NCBI GenBank assembly: GCA_934365195.1
Contig: CAKRNA010000003.1
Coordinates: forward strand, 184,435 to 248,434
Origin: an uncultured Clostridia bacterium
GTDB taxonomy: Bacteria > Bacillota > Clostridia > Christensenellales > CAAEEZ01
Reading direction: 5' to 3'
Length of the DNA: 64,000 nt
Part shown: positions 58,219 through 64,000 of the stretch, piece by piece
Layout of the letters: every line of letters starts with the position of its first letter
Position numbering within the stretch: the first letter of the stretch is position 1
The notes under the pieces: generated by a model
The model's input: only the letters and a program-made list of their open reading frames with translations
What the model was told of the DNA's origin: nothing
The model's database searches: none
Position numbers and translations under genes: made by a program

Positions 58219-59700
58219 TCAGCCGTAATTTCTACTAAGTTTGCGGTAATAGTACAGTTTATCGCCAAGTTTTAGAGGCTCGGTTAGGCTTGGATTTTGC
58301 CTTTCCAGTTCCTCAGGCGTAGTAAGTAAAGTTTTTGCCACCTCGAAAAAGGTTTTCGGCTTGTCGATAACGATTATGCTTATTGCGTTTTCCTTAGCCT
58401 CTATTACCCCCGTTTCCTCAGCCTCTGTCACCGCTTCTAATTCTTGAATATTGCGTTTTTCGTAACAGAATTTTATTGTGGTATCGATTACGATTTCGTT
58501 GTCGCTCTTTTTCCTTGCCGTAATTTCGACCACTTTGCCCGTTATCATATTTAGGTCGGTTAGCGCTTCATCCACTTCTTTTTCGTACGGGCTTTCTATA
58601 TTTATAGAGCATACGTTGTTTTCCTGCTTATATAGTAAACAAGCGGTAACAACGCCCCTAATCACGCTAATTCGCCCGTCGTAACTCACGCCGGACACAA
58701 CGTTTTTAGGGCAAATCACACCTATAATTTCCTTGCTTTCGGCATCGTCTATTTTGCTTTCGCCGGTTATTCTTTCGGTAAAACAGCCGTAACCTATAAA
58801 GTTAGTTGCCTCGACTTTCTCTTTTTTTAATTCTAATTTATTGCACATAGAGTACATATCGCTAACTACTTCCACTTCAAGCGGCTTGAACACAACAACC
58901 CTTAATCCTGCGCAAATTCTTAGTCTCAAACACTCCTCGCCCTCTTTCGCTATCACCTTTGTGCTCTCAACGTACGCCTTTGCGTAAGCGCTACAACTTT
59001 CGTCGCACGCACCCTCGATTTCTTCGTTAAAAGGCAGTATAAAGCGCCTTGTTGCCACGTTGTTTCCCTCTTTATAGGTAGCCGTCACGTAGCACTCGCC
59101 ACTTGCGGTGATTTTGTTAGCGTCGCACTTTGTTTCGATAAGCAGAATATTGCTGTCTAGGGCTATAATTTCGTCGAATTTACATGCGTTTTCCTCCTCT
59201 ATCGTAAAGGAATTTACAAGCGTGGTCACGTAGTTATCCACCACCGCTTTTTCCGTTTTACAATAACATTCCTCGCCTGTCGGCGCTAGCACCCTTATAG
59301 GATTTTCGTAGATTTTGTACGCCTTCACCCTAATATTTGAGGATAGCCTTACAATATCCATACCGCTACTTGTCACGCTAACCACGTCGCAATCCACTAT
59401 GATTTTGTCGGTTTCTAAGATTTTGTCCGAACTAATCGACTCGGCAAAATCGCACGAATAACTAAGTGCTTTCACCTCGTCCTCTTGGTTTACGTAACTT
59501 AAACGGTAGTTAATTTTGCCCGTAAATTTCACTTCTTTGCCTATCACGTCGTACCCGTCCACAATGCCCACGCCGTCTAGGTGTAGTATCCTTTTTACGT
59601 CGTCGTAAGTTAAATCATTCACCCTGCACTCCACGGCAAACTGCTTATTTTCAACAAGGCAAATCCCCTCGCCGCTTAATTGTTGGTACTGAAATTCCAT
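58219..59700 (-). CDS. sipL: SipL-like SPOCS (DUF3794)/LysM spore coat protein
   Basis: The 493-residue protein has three SPOCS/DUF3794 domains, roughly at 30-115, 165-265 and 300-410, and a C-terminal LysM domain near 440-488 (SIIVIDKPKTFFEVAKTLLTTPEELERQNPSL and LKLGDKLYYYRK). This is the order of SipL, which binds SpoIVA and links the coat to the forespore surface in Clostridioides. There is no signal peptide, as expected for a mother-cell cytosolic coat protein. GGAGG precedes the ATG. A SigE promoter is expected, but I could not identify one with confidence. Confidence 0.85.
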   Translation of the reverse strand: MEFQYQQLSGEGICLVENKQFAVECRVNDLTYDDVKRILHLDGVGIVDGYDVIGKEVKFTGKINYRLSYVNQEDEVKALSYSCDFAESISSDKILETDKIIVDCDVVSVTSSGMDIVRLSSNIRVKAYKIYENPIRVLAPTGEECYCKTEKAVVDNYVTTLVNSFTIEEENACKFDEIIALDSNILLIETKCDANKITASGECYVTATYKEGNNVATRRFILPFNEEIEGACDESCSAYAKAYVESTKVIAKEGEECLRLRICAGLRVVVFKPLEVEVVSDMYSMCNKLELKKEKVEATNFIGYGCFTERITGESKIDDAESKEIIGVICPKNVVSGVSYDGRISVIRGVVTACLLYKQENNVCSINIESPYEKEVDEALTDLNMITGKVVEITARKKSDNEIVIDTTIKFCYEKRNIQELEAVTEAEETGVIEAKENAISIIVIDKPKTFFEVAKTLLTTPEELERQNPSLTEPLKLGDKLYYYRKLSRNYG

Positions 59701-59710
59701 ACTTTAATCC

Positions 59711-60271
59711 TCCTATAACTCGTATCCTTATATGTTTATTAGAGGATAATTCTTTTTATGCCAAAAATAAAAATAAAATTGAGCGCTATTAGGCTTAGAC
59801 TAATTTACCCCAAAACCTCGCCAAAACCCGCCATTATTCTAGATTATATATTTATATATACAAAATACTATATAATCGCTATGTAGCGAATTTTTGCACG
59901 ATACTGCAAGTGTTTTGATTGCCCAAAAAGATATACCGCATTTTCTAAACGCCTATAACCGCTTTTATTTAATTAAACGCTACCGAAAATACTTAAAATA
60001 ACGTATAGCAATTAAATTGCCGCTTACTAAAATTTTTTAGTGATTAAACCAACACCACCAAAAACGCAAGTTCGTTGCAAATCAAAAAAATTTATATAAA
60101 CAATATATATGAACAATAATTATAGTAGGCAATAAAATAATGATTATACAACAATTAAAACAACTATTTATTCAAAAATGCCGTAATCAATAAAAAATAC
60201 TACTACAAGCAATATAATAATGCTTAACAAGTAGTATCGGGAAAACACGGCTTTGTACTGATTTTAGCCAA
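59711..60271. other. AT-rich non-coding interval upstream of sipL
   Basis: No gene is recognised over about 560 bases. The part near 59860-60240 is A-rich on the plus strand with scattered ATAATAA words. There is no repeat with a fixed period and no strong hairpin. Confidence 0.5.
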
Positions 60272-60298
60272 CAAAAAAAGGGCTTAGTAGCCCTTTTG
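60272..60298 (-). terminator. terminator of the zinc-ribbon gene
   Basis: AAAAGGGC and GCCCTTTT pair around TACTAA on the minus strand, followed by a T run. It lies directly after the stop codon. Confidence 0.9.
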
Positions 60299-60300
60299 TT

Positions 60301-60651
60301 TTATTCTTCTTCCTCTTCGTCCTCGTCGAACTCGTCCTCTTCCATTTTGTCAAGACTTAGTTCGCTGTCGTCGTCAATTCCTAAGTCCTCGTCCTCCTTA
60401 GACCAGTCGTCATCTTTCTCTTCGCTTTCCTCCCTAGCAATCTTAGTACGACACTCGTCGCACATATCTTGACCGACAGGAATATAGTTATCTTTACAAA
60501 TTGGGCATGGAACTAAATCCTCTTCGTACTCGTCCTCGTCGATAAGTTCGATTCCTCCCATTTTAAGTTCGGCTTTACATACGTCGCAAAGTTCCTCACC
60601 TTCCAAAATATAATTCAGTTCACAACGTGGGCATTTAATATATTTAGCCAT
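60301..60651 (-). CDS. double zinc-ribbon protein with acidic tail
   Basis: I do not recognise a named family for this 116-residue protein. Two C-x2-C pairs (CPRC at 8-11 and CDVC at 22-25) form one zinc ribbon, and CPIC (49-52) and CDEC (64-67) a second. Residues 72-116 are almost entirely Glu, Asp and Ser, ending in repeated EE and DE. Acidic tails like this occur in proteins that contact RNA polymerase or basic proteins, but no function can be fixed. It is monocistronic with its own promoter and terminator. Confidence 0.75.
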   Translation of the reverse strand: MAKYIKCPRCELNYILEGEELCDVCKAELKMGGIELIDEDEYEEDLVPCPICKDNYIPVGQDMCDECRTKIAREESEEKDDDWSKEDEDLGIDDDSELSLDKMEEDEFDEDEEEEE

Positions 60652-60682
60652 AATAAAACTCTCCTAATAAATAACTGGTTAT

Positions 60683-60711
60683 ATTATATTTACTAAACGC
60701 TATATTGTAAA
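60683..60711 (-). promoter_or_regulatory. promoter of the zinc-ribbon gene
   Basis: TTTACA (60711-60706), 17 bases, TATAAT (60688-60683); AGGAGAG follows before the ATG. Confidence 0.75.
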
Positions 60712-60774
60712 CTAATTTACGATACTTTTTTCATATTTTTTAATATTTATTCAATATATCGCATATTTTCAGGT

Positions 60775-61539
60775 TTAAGCCCCTTCGATTAGCATTTTAT
60801 CGGCAACCAAAGCGATAAACTCGCCGTTTGTTGGCTTGTCGTTTGCAGAGTACACCTTAATTCCAAAGATTTGGTTTATATTCTCTATTTTTCCCCTGTT
60901 CCAAGCCACTTCGATTGCGTGCCTAATTGCCCTTTCCACCTTGCTTGCCGTCGTTTCAAACTTCTCTGCTATGGACGGGTACAATTTTTTGGTAATGGAA
61001 TTGATTATTTCGGGGCTATCCACCGCCATTTTTATTGCCTCACGCAAAAATTGATAGCCTTTAATGTGCGCAGGTATTCCCACCGATATAAAGATATTTG
61101 CAATCTTTTCGTCTAGTGCGTTTTTGGTTGGCTTTGCAACCTCCTCCATCACCACTTCTTGCGAGCCCTTTTCAAACTCTATCAGCCTTTCCCTTAGGCT
61201 TGAAGTTACAAACGGCTTTGCGATAAAGTAATCCGCACCGTACTTGATTGCCTTACTAATAAAGCCGTCGCTAGCAAGTTGCGACATAATAATCACCGTG
61301 GTTTTACTTCTGTCCAGTTTGTACTTTATCTCGCTAAGCACTCCAAATCCGTCAAGTTCGGGCATTACGATATCTAGTAATACGTAATCAGGGTTTAGGG
61401 TTTCTATTTTGTTTATGGCGTCTAATCCGTCGTTTGCTACTGCTACCACCTCAAAGTCTTTATCGTTAGAAAAAAAATCGGTTAATTCTTTAGTAAGCGT
61501 CAAACTATCGTCAACAATAATTATAGTCTTTTTTGCCAT
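60775..61539 (-). CDS. spo0A: sporulation master regulator Spo0A
   Basis: Spo0A integrates phosphorylation signals to start sporulation. The 254-residue protein has a receiver domain with Asp10-Asp11, the phosphorylated Asp56 (VLLDIVMPE) and Lys near 109, and the C-terminal DNA-binding domain (about 140-254). That domain contains HIKGYQFLREAIKMAV, SIAEKFETTASKVERAIRHAIEVAWNRG and the final TNGEFIALVADKM. GGAGG precedes the ATG. The usual upstream partner spoIVB is not adjacent. Perfect and near-perfect 0A boxes lie upstream, suggesting autoregulation. Confidence 0.97.
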   Translation of the reverse strand: MAKKTIIIVDDSLTLTKELTDFFSNDKDFEVVAVANDGLDAINKIETLNPDYVLLDIVMPELDGFGVLSEIKYKLDRSKTTVIIMSQLASDGFISKAIKYGADYFIAKPFVTSSLRERLIEFEKGSQEVVMEEVAKPTKNALDEKIANIFISVGIPAHIKGYQFLREAIKMAVDSPEIINSITKKLYPSIAEKFETTASKVERAIRHAIEVAWNRGKIENINQIFGIKVYSANDKPTNGEFIALVADKMLIEGA

Positions 61540-61568
61540 AACGTCCTCCGTATTTTTAATTCCATTAA

Positions 61569-61574
61569 ATTATA
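61569..61574 (-). promoter_or_regulatory. -10 element of spo0A
   Basis: TATAAT lies about 30 bases before the spo0A ATG. No good -35 hexamer is 17 bases upstream, as expected if activators are needed. Two TGTTCGAA words lie 12 bases apart in the spacer and -35 area. Confidence 0.5.
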
Positions 61575-61635
61575 ACAAAAAATTCGAACAAATTTTCGAA
61601 CATATTGCGGAAAATAAGCATTATTTTGTAATGTT

Positions 61636-61654
61636 TTGTCGAATTTTATCGAAT
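61636..61654 (+). promoter_or_regulatory. tandem Spo0A boxes
   Basis: TTTGTCGAA (61636-61644) is a perfect 0A box, and TTTATCGAA (61646-61654) matches at eight of nine positions. They lie about 75-92 bases upstream of the predicted spo0A transcription start. Confidence 0.6.
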
Positions 61655-61710
61655 TTGAAAAAACTATTTATTAAAAAGTTAGTATTTTTCTTCTAAACAA
61701 AATTTTCCAC

Positions 61711-61742
61711 GAAAAAAGAGGAAGTTGCCTTCCTCTTTTTTT
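61711..61742 (-). terminator. terminator of the lipoprotein gene
   Basis: AAAGAGGAAG and CTTCCTCTTT pair with a short loop on the minus strand and are followed by T. It separates the lipoprotein gene from spo0A. Confidence 0.92.
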
Positions 61743-61757
61743 ATATTGAAAATCATA

Positions 61758-63227
61758 TTATTTCTTTTCTTCTTCTTTCTTCAAAGCGTTGCTATCGGCG
61801 GTGGTCATTTTACCAACAAGTTCAGGATTTACCTTGCTGCTGCCCTCCTCTAATTCTTCGGTAGTGTTCACTTTGGTTACGTTAATTCTGTAAACGTAGT
61901 CCTTCTTTGCAGAGTAGTCAAAGTAGAAGTAGTCGCCGATAAACTCGTTTCCGAATAGGTTAGCGCTAATAGTACCGTCGTAAATTTTTTCAGGTGCTTC
62001 GATACTGATAACGCCGTTTCTTTCAACTACGACTTTGTACATACTGGTAGACTTGGTGTAGTACATCATTACCACGTCGTCCTCGCCTGCCTTTTCCTTT
62101 CTAAATTGAACTAGCGTGCCGTCAAACACTCCGCTTTCACCGATATAAGTTAGCGGCTCTTTTGTGCCTGCTTTATATAGGTAAATGGTTTTGTCGCTTA
62201 CCTCGATTACGCTATCTGCCGTGTACGGAGTAAAACTTGAAATAGTAGAACTATAAATAAGTTTTTCGTTTGCTTTATTAAACGCCGTGCCGTCGGTTTT
62301 CTTTAAGTCCTCAACCTTGAAGGTGTAAGAATAGGTTTTTTCTTGTAGTTGACCGTTTACGGCGTCCTTTCTGGTGTAATAAATAGTGATATTTTCGCCC
62401 TCTACCAAGTAGTTTTTAATGGTGGTAGTGTAGCCGTTAGTCGTGTAGTCGCTGCCCTCGAAAGTAGTAGCCTTGCCAAAAATATCTATTTGGCTAGAAC
62501 CGTCGCACTTAACGGCGCAAAGCATATTGTTTTTAGCACCGTCTTTGCTCTCGTCCTCGGTAAGCCTTCTGGTGTAGAATACATAATCAGATGCGTACTC
62601 CTTGCCTTTTTCAAAGTACTCGGTTTTTGGAATTACAATGCCCGTAACCTCTTTTATCGTTTTAACGGTTGGCAAACCGTCTTCCATTTTGCAAATGGTG
62701 ATAGTGTTGTCTTTGTAGTAGGTCAAGTAGCCGTTTATAAACTTGTATTGAAAATCAAGACCTTTAATAGTGCCAAGTTTTTTCGTGCCGGTGCCGTCAA
62801 GGTTAACTCTCATAACGTCAAGCCTATCGTTAAGAAGTTTGTCGTTTTTATCCACCTCGTTGTTTGGCGTCATGTAGTAAATAGAGCCGCCAAAGATATA
62901 AAAACCTGAGTTAGCGCCCTTGCTGTACACGTTCTTTGGTACGATGGTTACAAAGTCACTCAAACTGCCGTCAGCACCTATCGTAGCCCTAACGATAGCG
63001 CCCTTTAACACCTCGCCAAACTTGTTCGATGCTTTCTCGTCGGTTTTGCCGTTTACAAAGTACAATTTGTCGCCTTGTTTCACCACTTGACCGCCGTTGC
63101 TCTCGGTAGGTGCGTTAGGATTACCCCCGGGTACTGCCTTAAAATCATAGTTATTGCTACATGCGGTAAGCGAAAATACCATAACCGCTATGCAAAGTAT
63201 TAGTAGAATATATTTTTTGATTTTCAA
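61758..63227 (-). CDS. lipoprotein with DUF5050-like repeats
   Basis: The start is TTG (63227-63225), with AGGAGAG six bases upstream; no ATG fits. The 489-residue protein has a signal peptide (KIKKYILLILCIAVMVFSL) and a lipobox LTAC with Cys23, so it is anchored on the outer face of the membrane. Beta-rich repeats such as DVMRVNLDGTGTKKLGTI and YYMTPNNE recall DUF5050/beta-propeller-like proteins. The substrate is unknown. It precedes spo0A but is transcribed separately. Confidence 0.78.
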   Translation of the reverse strand: MKIKKYILLILCIAVMVFSLTACSNNYDFKAVPGGNPNAPTESNGGQVVKQGDKLYFVNGKTDEKASNKFGEVLKGAIVRATIGADGSLSDFVTIVPKNVYSKGANSGFYIFGGSIYYMTPNNEVDKNDKLLNDRLDVMRVNLDGTGTKKLGTIKGLDFQYKFINGYLTYYKDNTITICKMEDGLPTVKTIKEVTGIVIPKTEYFEKGKEYASDYVFYTRRLTEDESKDGAKNNMLCAVKCDGSSQIDIFGKATTFEGSDYTTNGYTTTIKNYLVEGENITIYYTRKDAVNGQLQEKTYSYTFKVEDLKKTDGTAFNKANEKLIYSSTISSFTPYTADSVIEVSDKTIYLYKAGTKEPLTYIGESGVFDGTLVQFRKEKAGEDDVVMMYYTKSTSMYKVVVERNGVISIEAPEKIYDGTISANLFGNEFIGDYFYFDYSAKKDYVYRINVTKVNTTEELEEGSSKVNPELVGKMTTADSNALKKEEEKK

Positions 63228-63268
63228 CGTTTCTCTCCTAAAACTGTAAATTATATATTAACTTTATT

Positions 63269-63297
63269 ATTATATAGTAAAAACAATAATATTGCAA
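63269..63297 (-). promoter_or_regulatory. promoter of the lipoprotein gene
   Basis: TTGCAA (63297-63292), 17 bases, TATAAT (63274-63269). Confidence 0.65.
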
Positions 63298-63363
63298 TAA
63301 GCAATACGAGTAATTTTCACTTTTAAAAAACGATTTTTGCAAAAAATAGCAATTTTAGTCGCT

Positions 63364-63639
63364 TTAATTTTCGCTTTCCTCGGTTTTTACCTCTTCCTCT
63401 TTTTTCGCCTCGTCATAAATTACTGCGCCGGTTTTACCCTCGCCTGCCTTTTTAGAGCGCTCTCTTGCAATCTTTTCGTGCCTCTTGTCCTGAATAAATG
63501 CGTACAACAAGCCCACCAGCGCAATACTGCTAGCAATCAAACCAACGTAGTCGGTAAGCCCTAACCCAAAGCATACGCCAAATGCAATAATCGATACGGC
63601 AAATCCTATCGCTGCCACGTAAAATACTTTATCTTTCAT
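63364..63639 (-). CDS. small membrane protein with two helices
   Basis: I start at 63639 (MKDKVFYV), where GGAG lies nine to ten bases upstream; a longer frame to 63687 would run over the promoter. The 91-residue protein has two hydrophobic segments (about 5-24 and 30-48), then a charged cytoplasmic tail of 40 residues rich in Lys and Glu. No family is recognised. A helper or stress membrane protein is possible. Confidence 0.65.
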   Translation of the reverse strand: MKDKVFYVAAIGFAVSIIAFGVCFGLGLTDYVGLIASSIALVGLLYAFIQDKRHEKIARERSKKAGEGKTGAVIYDEAKKEEEVKTEESEN

Positions 63640-63658
63640 AAAAAAATCTCCAAATTTA

Positions 63659-63687
63659 ATTATATATGCATTAAAAAGACTTGTCAA
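63659..63687 (-). promoter_or_regulatory. promoter of the small membrane protein gene
   Basis: TTGACA (63687-63682), 17 bases, TATAAT (63664-63659), both perfect hexamers. Confidence 0.82.
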
Positions 63688-63878
63688 TATAATTAAGCCA
63701 ACTCCACACCTTACAAAAAGCCCGCCACTACTCCATCTAACAAAGCCGCCACTCTTTTTGCAAACTATTTAATTCGCCCGAACTTATTGCCGTTTTGCCT
63801 TTATTTACCTATTATTCCACCCCTAACTACGAAAATTTCATAACCTGAAAAATTTTTTCAAAACATAGCGATTTTTTA

Positions 63879-63907
63879 TTGACAAACCTAGAAAAAAGAT
63901 ATATTAT
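63879..63907 (+). promoter_or_regulatory. tRNA-Asn promoter
   Basis: TTGACA (63879-63884), 17 bases, TATTAT (63902-63907), about 22 bases before the tRNA 5' end. Confidence 0.8.
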
Positions 63908-63929
63908 AAATGAGCATTAGCAAAGATAT

Positions 63930-64000
63930 TCCTCAATAGCTCAGTCGGTAGAGCATGCGGCTGTTAACCGCAGGGTCGTTGGTTCGAGTCCAACTTGGGG
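63930..64000 (+). tRNA. tRNA-Asn (anticodon GTT), 3' end cut by the window
   Basis: The cloverleaf is clear: acceptor TCCTCAA with TTGGGG, the D arm AGCTCAGTCGGTAGAGC, anticodon stem TGCGG/CCGCA around CTGTTAA, and the T arm GTTGGTTCGAGTCCAAC. The anticodon GTT reads Asn codons. The last acceptor base, discriminator and any CCA lie outside the window. Confidence 0.95.

Noticed and set aside
59701..59800. A SigE promoter for sipL
   Set aside because: A CATATA word is present, but no -35 element lies at a suitable distance.
61583..61602. Two TGTTCGAA words as Spo0A boxes
   Set aside because: They have one extra base compared with TGTCGAA, so they do not fit the 0A box.
62349..62909. A 186-codon plus-strand frame opposite the lipoprotein gene
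   Set aside because: It is antisense to a gene with signal peptide, promoter and terminator, has no ribosome-binding site, and encodes no recognisable domain.
1..64000. Prophage, insertion sequences or integrases
   Set aside because: No transposase, integrase, terminal inverted repeats or phage structural genes were recognised.

Overview
The window looks like a chromosomal segment of an anaerobic, endospore-forming, low-G+C Clostridia-type Firmicute. The anaerobic mark is a full-length pyruvate:ferredoxin oxidoreductase. The sporulation marks are Spo0A, SpoIIID and a SipL-like SPOCS/LysM coat protein. Strong GGAGG ribosome-binding sites and TTGACA-N17-TATAAT promoters fit the same group. The low-complexity intergenic DNA and altered gene order suggest an uncultured gut lineage, but the sequence does not name a genus. 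I saw no prophage, insertion sequence or CRISPR array.

Layout. 1-3.6 kb: aromatic amino acid operon (DAHP synthase, tyrA, aroB, aroA, the last running off the window), preceded by a leader peptide rich in Tyr/Phe codons, an antiterminator and a terminator. 3.6-10.2 kb: pyridoxal-type kinase and VOC protein, gapA, a divergent M48 peptidase/XRE regulator pair with four operator-like dyads, an M29 aminopeptidase and class II fba. 10.5-12.8 kb: COG2426 membrane protein, a TtcA-type tRNA thiolase and spoIIID. 13.2-29.1 kb: a complete S10-spc-alpha ribosomal superoperon (rpsJ to rplQ, with secY, adk, map, infA, rpoA) behind a structured leader holding an intrinsic terminator. 29.3-32.9 kb: three envelope-polysaccharide genes. 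33.3-38.9 kb: rplM-rpsI, a Cys-rich orphan gene, and ecfA1-ecfA2-ecfT-truA. 39.2-47.3 kb: PFOR, an amino-acid-kinase gene, a membrane-anchored MBL-fold hydrolase and an SLC45-like MFS carrier. 47.4-57.3 kb: glycogen operon glgB-glgC-glgD-glgA-glgP-GH13. 57.3-64 kb: ispE, sipL, a double zinc-ribbon protein, spo0A, a lipoprotein, a small membrane protein and a tRNA-Asn cut by the window end.

How the parts work together. Central carbon flow is represented by fba, gapA and nifJ. The glg operon stores glucose and releases it again by phosphorolysis, and the GH13 enzyme with the MFS carrier probably handles alpha-glucans or their oligosaccharides. Spo0A, SpoIIID and SipL cover sporulation entry, mother-cell transcription and coat assembly. 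The Cys-rich gene has a possible SigE-like promoter and may belong to the same programme.

The strongest unusual signals are the ribosome-mediated attenuator upstream of DAHP synthase; the two 29-bp-spaced operator pairs of the XRE/M48 module, one operator exactly filling a 17-bp promoter spacer; a glgB promoter that predicts leaderless mRNA; a hairpin that buries the ispE ribosome-binding site; and the relocated ecf-truA-rplM-rpsI block.
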